64,000 nucleotides of DNA from CANLBN01 sp034111645 (GTDB lineage: Bacteria; Pseudomonadota; Gammaproteobacteria; Pseudomonadales; Cellvibrionaceae), in contig JAWUWW010000003.1 of assembly GCA_034111645.1 (NCBI GenBank), forward strand, positions 1-64,000, in the 5' to 3' direction. The position numbers were made by a program, and so were the translations under genes. Below, piece by piece: positions 8,869-17,783 of the stretch. Under the pieces are notes generated by a model. That model made no database searches, had not been told where the DNA came from, and saw only the letters and a list, made by a program, of their open reading frames with translations. The stretch's first letter is position 1. Each line of letters starts with the position of its first letter.

Positions 8869-9292
8869 AAAAGGTCTAATTTCCTATAAAATTACTCTAA
8901 AATTAACGAGTTAATCAAAATAAAGTCAGTTATAAATTATCTTGTTAAAGCGTATATTTCATCAATACCCTCAGTGACTTATTTTACACTACAAAACTGC
9001 TTAAATAACAAACAAAACTCGAATTATTATTCTAATGCCTATCTAGCAGCTTCTGAATCGATCAAGGTTTTTAATGATGACGGGGCTAAATATCTTAAAG
9101 CAGCAGCATCTTTAATAATCAATATTTTGAATGCTCGTATCTTTTCTATTGATATTGGGTATGTTTGGAGCATGGATAGATGTTTTATGTCGACAGGCTT
9201 GGAATATAGGCTATATTGAACCTATACAGTTAATACAAACGTAATATCTCTTCATCCTTACAGCACCCAAAGACTAAAGAATTCAAAAAATT
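8869..9292. other. intergenic region upstream of nhaA
   Basis: A 424-bp AT-rich stretch. The only sizeable frame (8974-9219, GTG start, 81 codons) lacks a ribosome site and recognisable features, so I do not call it. It probably holds the nhaA promoter; no specific operator was identified. Confidence 0.4.
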
Positions 9293-10510
9293 ATGAATCC
9301 AAATAATAACTCACAAAATAATACGTTATTTAAAAAATTCGCACAGATGGAGGCCTCTGGTGGTATCACTTTGATTGCGGCAGCAGTGCTTGCCATGGTT
9401 TTTGCAAATACAGCGCTTAATGGTTTTTATGAATCATTGCTAGCAACTCCAGTCGAAGCCAGAGTAGGATCCTTAGAAATTGCCAAACCGCTTATACTTT
9501 GGATTAACGATGGACTAATGGCTGTTTTCTTTTTTCTTGTCGGGCTTGAACTTAAACGCGAGCTAATAGAAGGCGAGCTTTCCGATAAGCGTAATATTAT
9601 CTTGCCTGGTGTTGGCGCTCTTGGCGGCATGATAGCTCCCGCTCTGATTTTTTTATATTTTAATTTTGACGACCCTACTGCTGTCTCTGGCTGGGCCATT
9701 CCTGCTGCTACAGATATTGCCTTTGCGTTAGGAGTACTTGCCCTTTTAGGTTCACGCGTACCTATATCCATCAAGATTTTTCTAACATCACTGGCTATTT
9801 TTGACGATATTGGTGCCATCATTATTATTGCTATTTTTTATACGCATAAAATATCTTTAACTGCTCTTGTTGTGGTTGCTTTATGTATTCCGGTTTTGTA
9901 TTTCTTAAACAAGAGAGATGTGTTGACGAAAGCGCCTTTTATTGTAGTGGGTATTATCATGTGGATTGCCACTCTAAAGTCAGGTGTGCATGCAACACTA
10001 GCGGGGGTTGTACTGGCAATGTTTATCCCTCTTAGCTCGGCAAAAGATCCAAGTGCTTCAATGCTTAAAACAATGGAGCATAGATTACATACTGTTGTCG
10101 CCTTTATTATCTTGCCAATTTTTGCCTTTGCTAACGCCGGCATTAGCTTTACAAATATGGGCAGTGACCAAGTGTTTCACAGCGTTACCTTAGGTGTTGC
10201 TCTGGGGCTATTTTTTGGTAAACAAATTGGTGTTTTTGGCTTATGTTGGGTGTTTTTAAAATTAAAACTTGTGACACTTCCAAGAGGCATGAACATTACA
10301 AGCTTATATGCCACTTCTGCTCTTTGCGGTATTGGTTTCACAATGAGCTTATTTATCGGTTCTCTCGCTTTTGAAAATAATGGTGCCCTGCTCTTCGACG
10401 AACGTTTAGGTATTCTTATTGGCTCTTTAGCTTCTGGAATTGTTGGATATTTTTGTCTTAGGTTTGCCTTAGATTCAGCTGCAAAAAACAAATCGTTTAA
10501 AAATGCATAA
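9293..10510 (+). CDS. nhaA: Na+/H+ antiporter NhaA
   Basis: Inner-membrane electrogenic antiporter that exports sodium in exchange for protons, important for salt and alkaline pH tolerance. The 405 residues (E. coli 388) form about 12 helices. The sensor and transport residues are visible: the aspartate in PAATDIAFALGVLALLG, the paired Asp of LAIFDDIGAI, and the loop LNDGLMAVFFFLVGLELKRE (here with WINDG). The gene overlaps the next one by 8 bp, so the two are coupled. With the Mrp operon 4 kb downstream this strain carries two sodium export systems, fitting a marine habitat. Confidence 0.97.
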   Translation: MNPNNNSQNNTLFKKFAQMEASGGITLIAAAVLAMVFANTALNGFYESLLATPVEARVGSLEIAKPLILWINDGLMAVFFFLVGLELKRELIEGELSDKRNIILPGVGALGGMIAPALIFLYFNFDDPTAVSGWAIPAATDIAFALGVLALLGSRVPISIKIFLTSLAIFDDIGAIIIIAIFYTHKISLTALVVVALCIPVLYFLNKRDVLTKAPFIVVGIIMWIATLKSGVHATLAGVVLAMFIPLSSAKDPSASMLKTMEHRLHTVVAFIILPIFAFANAGISFTNMGSDQVFHSVTLGVALGLFFGKQIGVFGLCWVFLKLKLVTLPRGMNITSLYATSALCGIGFTMSLFIGSLAFENNGALLFDERLGILIGSLASGIVGYFCLRFALDSAAKNKSFKNA

Positions 10511-10916
10511 AAATATGAACATAGAGATAAGCGGCACTCGCTTCTCGGCTTTATTAGAGCTTAGTAAATCACCAAAAACTTGTGAGATGTTTACCAAAAC
10601 GCTGCCATTTTCAAGCCAAGTTGTACATGTCCGTTGGAGTGGTGAGGGAATGTGGATTCCACTTGGCGACACGGATTTCGATGTGGGTTATGAAGATGCA
10701 ACCTCCTATCCAACTCCAGGGCAAATATTGCTTTATCCCAAAGGCAAAAGCGAAACCGAAATATTAATTGCCTATGGTGCAGTTCAATTTGCCTCCAAAG
10801 CTGGCACTTTAGCAGGCAACCACTTTGCAACGATTACATCAGATCTAACAAAGCTTAGAGAAATTGGTGTATCTACACTATGGCAAGGCGCTCAAGATAT
10901 TTACTTTAGCCTTTAG
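10503..10916 (+). CDS. DUF3830 / cyclophilin-like protein
   Basis: A 137-residue protein of the DUF3830 family with a cyclophilin-like beta-barrel. Diagnostic segments are APKTCE-like SPKTCEMF (21-28), VHVRWSGEGMWIPLGD (41-56), YPTPGQILLYP and GNHFATI near the end. No isomerase function is established for the family. It starts inside the last codons of nhaA (ATGCATAA overlap) or at a second ATG at 10515. Either way translation is coupled to the antiporter, which is unusual for this family and gives no obvious functional link. Confidence 0.8.
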   Translation: MHKNMNIEISGTRFSALLELSKSPKTCEMFTKTLPFSSQVVHVRWSGEGMWIPLGDTDFDVGYEDATSYPTPGQILLYPKGKSETEILIAYGAVQFASKAGTLAGNHFATITSDLTKLREIGVSTLWQGAQDIYFSL

Positions 10917-11000
10917 ACCTTATAATTTTCGATTAATTCTCTATAAAGCCTTTGATAATCTATTCGATGATTTAATACTTATTTTAATATTGTAAATACC

Positions 11001-11729
11001 ATGAAGCTACCCAAAAAATATCGCAATATTGTTGTTCTCACAGGTGCTGGCATCTCGGCTGAGTCAGGGATTCAGACATTTCGTGCCGCCGATGGCCTTT
11101 GGGAGAATCACAAAGTGGAAGATGTTGCTACTCCAGAAGCGTTTATGCGCAACCCTGCTTTGGTTCATCGTTTTTATAACGAGCGTCGACAATATTTATT
11201 AAATGGCATCGAGCCTAATAAAGCGCATTTAAGCCTTGGGCAACTGAGCCAACAACTAGAAGAAAGCCAAAAAGGTAAGCTAACTTTAATTACACAAAAT
11301 ATAGACAATCTGCATCAACGCTCTCCGGTCCAAAATAACGTTTGGCCTATGCATGGAGAGCTATTAAAAATACGCTGCCAAAATTCTGGTCAGATATTTA
11401 CATGCGAAGTTGATACATCTATAGATGATATTTGTGATTGTTGTCAGCAAATCGGAAATTTAAGACCTCATATCGTTTGGTTTGGTGAAATGCCACTTTA
11501 TATGAATGAAATCGAACTGGCCCTGAGTCAATGTGATTTATTTGTCGCTATCGGCACCTCGGGTAACGTATATCCTGCAGCTGGTTTTTTTGAAATCGCC
11601 AAAGAATTTGGTGCTCATACCGTAGAGCTAAATTTACAACCATCAAATACAGGCTCAAGATTCGCGGAACAACACTGTGGCCTAGCAACCAAAGTAGTCC
11701 CCGACTTTATTGAAAGCCTCTCTTTTTAA
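11001..11729 (+). CDS. cobB: NAD-dependent protein deacylase, SIR2 family (class III)
   Basis: Sirtuin that removes acyl groups from lysines using NAD. The Rossmann motif GAGISAESGIQTFRAADGLW (15-34), QNIDNLH (99-105), catalytic His118 in WPMHGELLKI and GTSGNVYPA are all present. Tyr59 and Arg62 (FYNERR) form the Y-x-x-R pair of class III sirtuins, which favours succinyl or malonyl removal in addition to acetyl. Zinc ligands are Cys126 and Cys135 plus cysteines in the IDDICDCC cluster (145-148). The length of 242 is typical. It stands alone between the DUF3830 gene and rnb. Confidence 0.93.
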   Translation: MKLPKKYRNIVVLTGAGISAESGIQTFRAADGLWENHKVEDVATPEAFMRNPALVHRFYNERRQYLLNGIEPNKAHLSLGQLSQQLEESQKGKLTLITQNIDNLHQRSPVQNNVWPMHGELLKIRCQNSGQIFTCEVDTSIDDICDCCQQIGNLRPHIVWFGEMPLYMNEIELALSQCDLFVAIGTSGNVYPAAGFFEIAKEFGAHTVELNLQPSNTGSRFAEQHCGLATKVVPDFIESLSF

Positions 11730-11980
11730 AAGACTAACTTTTCTTTTTAATAGGCTTGAGATCAAATAATCGATACTTTTAGCGGTTTTAACGTTATTCA
11801 TGTATTTTTTTATTACTGAGGCAAGCTTATCTCTGTTATTATTCGCACCCTTTATATGCACTGAGGCTAAAGCTCCTCGCGCAGCTATTACAGCAATCGA
11901 CAATGCTTTACAAATTATGTTTTTATCAGTAAACCTTATAAAAACCCCTACTTTTAACCTTTAAATGGCTTTATACCGAT

Positions 11981-13975
11981 ATGCTCTCTGGCGATATACT
12001 CTCTCAACTTAGCTCACTCAAAAAAGAAATAAAAGATAATAGAGACACTGCTCAGGGTACAGTTCGCGGTACTAGTGGACGCTATGGTTTTGTTGTACTC
12101 GATGACGGTAGAGATGTATTTTTGAAGCCTGAAGTAATGGATCATGTTTTTCATGGCGATCGGGTTGAAGTTCTTGTGACCACTAAAAAAACTGATGCCA
12201 AAGAGCAATACGAGGGTAAATTAGAAAAACTTATACACTCGCCACTAAAGCAATTAGCCGGTCGTTATTGCGTCCGCGGCAAGGGTCATTTTGTTATTGT
12301 CGAACAGCAGCAACATACCCGCTGGATCTTTATACCTCCAAAAGCGCGCGCTAATGCCAAAGATGGTAATTATGTATGCGCTAAAATTACACAACATCCT
12401 TATGAAACGGGTAAATCGCAAGCCCGGATTACCAGCGATATTGGCACAGATATAAATATTGATAATGCTCGAAAGTTTTCCTTAGCTCTACATCAACAAT
12501 TTGAAGGTTTCCCTAAAGATGTCGAAGATGCAGTTCAAGCTTTGCAAGCGTCTTCTATATTAATTGATAAGCAACAAAAGCCTGAATCAAAAAGAACTGA
12601 TCTGACCAATATAGATTTTGTGACCATTGATTCGGCTGGAACGCGGGACATGGACGATGCCCTTGCCATCGAGAAAACTGATGATGGGTGGACATTACTA
12701 GTAGCTATTGCAAACCCAGGAAGTGAAATTACGGCTAACAGTGCGCTCGATAACATTGCCTTTAGACGCTCTCAAACACTTTATTTACCGGGCAAACCAG
12801 TGCCAATGTTACCCGAGGGCTTATCAACTGAGCGTTATTCATTAATCGCTAATCAAGATAGATTAGCTCTAGTCAGCAAACTCACTATTGATAAAAAGGG
12901 TAACGTCTTAACAGCAGAATTTGAATCAGCTGTTGTGCGTTCAAAAGCCAAGCTTAGCTATCAACAGGTTAGCGCATTGCTTAACAATGAGTCTTTTAAT
13001 GCACAAGCTCATCTTACCGATATTGCTCCTTTTAAAGATCAATTATTACAACTGCAAGCCTGCACAGACGTACTTTTTGAGCACCGCAAAGATAATCAGC
13101 TAATGACTAATAATCGTGATGATTTTGCATTGCTACTCAACAATTTGGGCAAGTTAGAAAGTATTGAAAAAATTGAAAGAACTCCGGCACATCGAATAGT
13201 TGAAGAATCAATGATTATCACTAATCAATGCGCGGGTGAGTTTCTAGCTAAACATAATTCGGGCTTATTTCTCACTCACTGTGGCTTTAAGCTTGAGCGT
13301 CGCGATGATATTGACAAGTTATTGATTGAAGCTCTTGGTGCCGACAAGGTTGGAGACACGAGCTCCCTAACTGACTATGTGGCTATTATTAAACAACTAC
13401 AAGAAAATGACCAACACTCTTTACTACTTGCAAAACAACAGCGTTTTCAGCAAGCAAGCGAATTATCTTTAACGGCAACACCACACTTCAATCTTGGTGC
13501 GCAGTATTATGCCACCATCACCTCTCCTATTAGACGTTATCAAGATCTCTATAATCAACGTATTATCCATCAATTATTGGCCAACAAAAAACCAATTCCA
13601 TTACGACCTAAACAGCTCGAGCTGTTAAAAGAGTCCGTTGCTTTAAGCCGAAGTGCGTCTCGCATTGTTGAGCAATGGTTGATAGCCGACTATATGCAAG
13701 ACAAAATTGGGCAATGTTTTACTGGCTATATCGCTCTCTTAACAAATCAAGGTGTTGGCATACGTCTGCACAATACGGGTATCGAGGGTTTTGTTGTTGC
13801 GAAAAAAGAGGACAAAGAAAATCCAGATGCTATTTTTGATAAACTTTCCTTTAATAATCAGCGCATGGAACTTACATGGAATGAAAACGAATTGAGCTTA
13901 GATCAAGAAGTCGACGTAAAATTAACGGCTATTGATATGGACAAGAAAAAGCTCAGTTTTGAATGGATAATTTAA
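11981..13975 (+). CDS. rnb: exoribonuclease II
   Basis: Processive 3'-5' exoribonuclease of the RNB family that degrades single-stranded mRNA. The order is N-terminal cold-shock-like OB domains (about 25-85 and 90-150), the catalytic RNB domain from about 210, and an S1 domain at the C-terminus. The metal-binding aspartates follow the D-x5-D-x-D-D pattern in IDSAGTRDMDDALAI (Asp217, 223, 225, 226). ITSPIRRYQDLYNQRIIHQL is the second RNB signature. The length of 664 matches RNase II (644 in E. coli) rather than RNase R (about 810), and the Lys-rich tail of RNase R is missing. Confidence 0.93.
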   Translation: MLSGDILSQLSSLKKEIKDNRDTAQGTVRGTSGRYGFVVLDDGRDVFLKPEVMDHVFHGDRVEVLVTTKKTDAKEQYEGKLEKLIHSPLKQLAGRYCVRGKGHFVIVEQQQHTRWIFIPPKARANAKDGNYVCAKITQHPYETGKSQARITSDIGTDINIDNARKFSLALHQQFEGFPKDVEDAVQALQASSILIDKQQKPESKRTDLTNIDFVTIDSAGTRDMDDALAIEKTDDGWTLLVAIANPGSEITANSALDNIAFRRSQTLYLPGKPVPMLPEGLSTERYSLIANQDRLALVSKLTIDKKGNVLTAEFESAVVRSKAKLSYQQVSALLNNESFNAQAHLTDIAPFKDQLLQLQACTDVLFEHRKDNQLMTNNRDDFALLLNNLGKLESIEKIERTPAHRIVEESMIITNQCAGEFLAKHNSGLFLTHCGFKLERRDDIDKLLIEALGADKVGDTSSLTDYVAIIKQLQENDQHSLLLAKQQRFQQASELSLTATPHFNLGAQYYATITSPIRRYQDLYNQRIIHQLLANKKPIPLRPKQLELLKESVALSRSASRIVEQWLIADYMQDKIGQCFTGYIALLTNQGVGIRLHNTGIEGFVVAKKEDKENPDAIFDKLSFNNQRMELTWNENELSLDQEVDVKLTAIDMDKKKLSFEWII

Positions 13976-14662
13976 TATAGCTAAAGATCCTTTCACAAGT
14001 ATTAATTTTTACTCTTGAAAGCTATCGCGTTTCCCTTGATTCTTATTCTTTATGTCATCGGATAGAGCATTCACCAAAGCTAACTGAGCATAAAATTTAA
14101 CGCTTAGATCTTTTTTAGTTACCTATCACTTAAGCCCGCAGATTATGGCTTCCGGCTAACATTCTGCCTCCCGTAGATTTTAACAAGAAATTGCAACCAT
14201 ATTGAACCTGTCATATTTAAGCTTATGTTAAATCTGACCGGCTGCCGTTTTTGCGGTGACATTCTGCTCAAACTATGATTTGTTGAGCAGAATCGAGAGA
14301 CCAATTAACTCGGTTAGCATTACTTTGTGGCTGCCTATAAAGTCAATATTATGGGATTTTACTTACAACTGTAAACATTGATTATAGTTACATATAAAAT
14401 AATGCTGTTTATTCAATTTGAGTCTAAACATAAGATCATCTATGGTATGAATTTTGTCTTTTGTGATAACATGCCTCCATCGTTTGATGGTCGCAAGTTT
14501 GGGTAACTGCCCTAAAGCCAAAATTTTTAAAGGATTTTTTTGAAGTCTTTTAAGAAGAGATTGAATACATAATCACGGTTGGTCTGTTTTGAAAGGTTGA
14601 ATAAGTTTGATGACCTGCTCCTAGACAGATCGATAATTGTCGTTATCTTTAATAGGATTAAC
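13976..14662. promoter_or_regulatory. long leader region of the mrp operon
   Basis: A 687-bp non-coding stretch before mrpA. It contains a perfect 11-bp inverted repeat (ATTCTGCTCAA, 14261-14293, 11-nt loop) and GC-rich patches nearby (14150-14180, 14235-14255). A possible structured segment lies at about 14470-14520, where CCATCG and a following ATGG can pair ahead of GGTCGCAAG. I could not match any known riboswitch class. Promoter and RNA-based control of sodium transport are plausible but unproven. Confidence 0.4.
14261..14293. repeat. perfect 11-bp inverted repeat in the mrp leader
   Basis: ATTCTGCTCAA and its exact reverse complement are separated by 11 nt. No T-tract follows, so it is more likely a regulator site or leader hairpin than a terminator. 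CATTCTGC also occurs about 100 bp upstream, near 14160. Confidence 0.55.
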
Positions 14663-16954
14663 ATGTTTGTATTTATCTTAATTATCGTATTGCTAGCCGC
14701 TTGCTCCCCAATATTAGTGCCTTGGTTAGCTTCACGGCAAAAGGTAGGTTTATTAGCTTTAGTTCCAGCTTGCCTGTTTGTTTATGCGTTGACCACTTAT
14801 CTACCTGCTGTTGCCGATGGGCAAACTTTTTTAAAAACCACGCAATGGATGCCATCTCTTGGCTTAACGCTGTCTTTCTATATCGATGGTCTATCGCTAC
14901 TGTTCGTTTTGCTAATTACTGGCATCGGCACTTTTATCGTTTGGTATGCCAGTGATTATATGCGTAATTATCCTGATTTAGGCCGTTTCTTTTTATGGCT
15001 TTTTGCTTTTATGGCGGCCATGTTAGGCTTAGTGACAGCCGATAATTTACTTTTACTCTTTGTCTTTTGGGAGTTAACGAGCATCACATCTTATATGCTC
15101 ATTGGTTTTAATCACGAGTCAGAAAAAGCACGAAAACTAGCTCTACAGGGATTATTCGTAACAGTCGGTGGCGGTTTATTGTTGATGACCGGCGTAATTT
15201 TGTTAGGTAGCATTGCCGGCACATTACAAATAAGTGAGATTGTTCAGCAGCCGCTTGCTGCACAAGGCTCGCTTGTGAATGTCATGTTAATATTAATTTT
15301 AATGGGCGCTTTCACCAAATCTGCACAATTCCCTTTTCATTTTTGGCTACCTAATGCGATGGCAGCACCTACGCCCGTATCAGCATTTTTACACTCGGCT
15401 ACGATGGTAAAAGCCGGCATATTCTTAATGGCGCGATTACATCCTGCATTAGGGGAGCAAATACTCTGGTCTACCTTACAGCTATGGGCTGGTGGCATCA
15501 CTATGATTTTAGGTGCTGTTTTAGCTTACACCGCTATCGACATTAAAAAAGCCTTAGCTTACTCCACGGTTACCGCCCTAGGCACTCTAACTTTTTTACT
15601 AGGAATTGGCTCTCAGGCAGCTATAGTTGCGTTCGTAGGATTTTTAATTGCGCATTCGCTGTATAAGGCTTCGCTTTTCATGTTGGCTGGCGCCATTGAC
15701 CACAGCGCTGGCTCTAAAGATTTAAGTAAGCTAGGTGGCTTGAAAAAAACAATGCCGATGACCTTTGCGTTGATGATTGTCGCCGCCCTTTCATTAGCAG
15801 GCTTGCCTCCATTATTTGGTTTTATTGCTAAAGAACTTGTTTTTGAAGCAGCGTTAGCGGCAAATAGTGGTTTAGTATTAGTTGCAGTAACCATGGCTTC
15901 TTTAAGTGTAGCGGTAGCAATTATCTTAATAATTAAACCATTTTTAGGTTCAGATGCACTTCTACCCCAAAAGCCTCACGAAGCATCATTTCCCATGTTG
16001 GTCGGTCCTGCTGTATTACTATCAGCATCACTATTATTTGGCTTGTGGCCGAGATTAGTTGATCAAGGTTTAATACAGGCGACGGTTCAAGCAGTGATAC
16101 CAAATGCAGCTGATTTTTATTTATCAATATGGCATGGCTTTAATGCTGCATTAGGTCTATCGGTACTGGCATTAATTTTAGGCATTGTTTTAGTTAGAGC
16201 TTGGCAACCTAGCCGTTGGCTTGCAGAAAAACAGCGACTATTTTCTGAATCTGTGGGTCCTGAAGCGGGTTATTTTAAGCTGATGGACTTTATTGTATGG
16301 TTGGCTATAAAGCAAACTCGGGTTATTCAAAATGGTCGACTTAGCAATTATATGACGGTGATTATACTTGCGGTCGTTATCCCCGTTGGCTACACCTTAT
16401 TGACGCAGCATGGATGGCCTGATTTACCTAAGGTCGCCCCACCCAATATTTATGAAGTTATGATGGTGGCTTTACTTGCATTATCCACACTGTTTGCCGT
16501 TATTACTCCAGCAAGATTTGCGTCAATCATTAGTCTTGGTGCCATGGGCTATGCTGTAGCATTAATCTTTGTGCATTTTAGTGCGCCAGACTTAGGTATT
16601 ACGCAGGTACTTGTTGAAACATTAACTGTGTTATTGCTCGTGTTGGTATTAGTTAAAGCGCCAGGGTTCTCGAGTTACGCTAGCCGGGGTGAAGTTATTC
16701 GCGATGCAATTGTTGCTATTTTGCTTGGCGTGCTGATGACACTTCTGGTCTTAGCGGCATTAAATGTTCAATGGGCGCCTTCAATTTCTGATTACTTTAT
16801 TGAAAATAGTTATGAACTGGGTAAGGGCCGCAATATTGTGAATGTTATTTTGGTTGATTTTCGTGCACTCGATACCCTAGGTGAGATCTTCGTATTAGCT
16901 ATTGCTGCTTTAGGTGTCTATTCTATGATTCGCTTACGTAAGGGCTCTTCATGA
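14663..16954 (+). CDS. mrpA: Mrp-type Na+/H+ antiporter subunit A
   Basis: Largest subunit of the multisubunit cation/proton antiporter, homologous to respiratory complex I subunit NuoL. The 763 residues form about 20 transmembrane helices. The proton-channel core shows FWELTSITSYMLIGFNHE, FPFHFWLPNAMAAPTPVSAFLHSATMVKAG and LSLAGLPPLFGFIAKE. The C-terminal part is the MbhE/DUF4040-like extension (SAPDLGITQVLVETLTVLLLVLVL). The ATG at 14663 has AGGA five bases upstream; an upstream in-frame TTG at 14579 would add a non-hydrophobic 28-residue leader and is rejected. It overlaps mrpB by 4 bp. Confidence 0.95.
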   Translation: MFVFILIIVLLAACSPILVPWLASRQKVGLLALVPACLFVYALTTYLPAVADGQTFLKTTQWMPSLGLTLSFYIDGLSLLFVLLITGIGTFIVWYASDYMRNYPDLGRFFLWLFAFMAAMLGLVTADNLLLLFVFWELTSITSYMLIGFNHESEKARKLALQGLFVTVGGGLLLMTGVILLGSIAGTLQISEIVQQPLAAQGSLVNVMLILILMGAFTKSAQFPFHFWLPNAMAAPTPVSAFLHSATMVKAGIFLMARLHPALGEQILWSTLQLWAGGITMILGAVLAYTAIDIKKALAYSTVTALGTLTFLLGIGSQAAIVAFVGFLIAHSLYKASLFMLAGAIDHSAGSKDLSKLGGLKKTMPMTFALMIVAALSLAGLPPLFGFIAKELVFEAALAANSGLVLVAVTMASLSVAVAIILIIKPFLGSDALLPQKPHEASFPMLVGPAVLLSASLLFGLWPRLVDQGLIQATVQAVIPNAADFYLSIWHGFNAALGLSVLALILGIVLVRAWQPSRWLAEKQRLFSESVGPEAGYFKLMDFIVWLAIKQTRVIQNGRLSNYMTVIILAVVIPVGYTLLTQHGWPDLPKVAPPNIYEVMMVALLALSTLFAVITPARFASIISLGAMGYAVALIFVHFSAPDLGITQVLVETLTVLLLVLVLVKAPGFSSYASRGEVIRDAIVAILLGVLMTLLVLAALNVQWAPSISDYFIENSYELGKGRNIVNVILVDFRALDTLGEIFVLAIAALGVYSMIRLRKGSS

Positions 16955-17433
16955 AAAAACATAAAGATATTTTGATTGCGCGAAATTTATCTATGGTTCA
17001 CCGCCATGACGATAGTTTGATACTGCGTACCGCAGCAATAATTATTTTACCACTTCAACTAGTCTTCTCCGTATTCTTATTGTTGCGTGGTCACGATGAG
17101 CCTGGAGGCGGTTTTATCGGTGGTTTAGTTGCAGCAGGCGCCTTTTCTTTGTATTTGTTTACCTTTGGAATTAGAGCTCTTAATCGATTATTTTGGGTTT
17201 CACCTAAAGATATTTTAGCTATTGGTTTATTACTTGGCTTAGTCGCGACCGTGCCTTCGTTATTGTCGGGGCAAGCATTCTTTACCGCACTTTGGCTTGA
17301 GTTTTATTTAGCGGGAACAAAAGTAAAATTATCTACTGTGCTAATTTTTGATATAGGGGTATACCTTACAGTGATAGGCACCTTAATGACGATGTTTACA
17401 GCCATCGCTAACCCTCGAGATTATAGGAGCTAG
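16951..17433 (+). CDS. mrpB: Mrp-type Na+/H+ antiporter subunit B
   Basis: A 160-residue membrane protein with four helices. The signature LLRGHDEPGGGFIGGLVAAG (residues 45-64) identifies MrpB/MnhB, a small subunit required for complex assembly and cation transport. Its ATG overlaps the mrpA stop (ATGA), and its stop is 2 bp before mrpC, so the operon is tightly coupled. Length is slightly above the usual 140 because of an extended, charged N-terminus. Confidence 0.94.
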   Translation: MKKHKDILIARNLSMVHRHDDSLILRTAAIIILPLQLVFSVFLLLRGHDEPGGGFIGGLVAAGAFSLYLFTFGIRALNRLFWVSPKDILAIGLLLGLVATVPSLLSGQAFFTALWLEFYLAGTKVKLSTVLIFDIGVYLTVIGTLMTMFTAIANPRDYRS

Positions 17434-17435
17434 CG

Positions 17436-17783
17436 ATGGAAATAGTATTAGCCTGTTGTGTGGGTATCTTATTCGCCTCTGCGACCTTCATGATGTTACG
17501 TCGTTCAATTGTTAAATTAGTCATGGGCTTAATTATCTTAAGTAATGCAGCTAATTTAGTCATATTTACGGCAGCTGGTGTTGTACATGGAAAACCACCG
17601 CTCATTGATGAAGTAACCAAAACAGTAGTTGATGGCATAGCTGATCCATTACCACAAGCATTGGTATTAACCGCTATTGTTATCGCCTTTGGTGTACTTG
17701 CTTTTTCTGTTGTGCTTATTCGCAGAGCATACGAAGAAGTTGGTAATGACGATACTAATCAGATGAATGGCACCGATACGTGA
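17436..17783 (+). CDS. mrpC: Mrp-type Na+/H+ antiporter subunit C
   Basis: NuoK homologue of 115 residues with three helices. Signature segments are RRSIVKLVMGLIILSNAANL (22-41) and DPLPQALVLTAIVIAFGVLA (67-86). Part of the membrane-embedded antiporter core with A and D. It overlaps mrpD by 4 bp. Confidence 0.94.
   Translation: MEIVLACCVGILFASATFMMLRRSIVKLVMGLIILSNAANLVIFTAAGVVHGKPPLIDEVTKTVVDGIADPLPQALVLTAIVIAFGVLAFSVVLIRRAYEEVGNDDTNQMNGTDT

Noticed and set aside
8974..9219. 81-codon frame before nhaA
   Set aside because: GTG start without ribosome site, odd composition and no family; more likely chance.
9427..9822. Long - strand frames inside nhaA (also 9838-10143 and 10177-10491)
   Set aside because: Antisense shadows of a strongly conserved transporter gene.
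14470..14520. c-di-GMP or other known riboswitch before mrpA
   Set aside because: A GGTCGCAAG-like stretch drew attention, but the conserved core of GEMM or other classes I know is not there.
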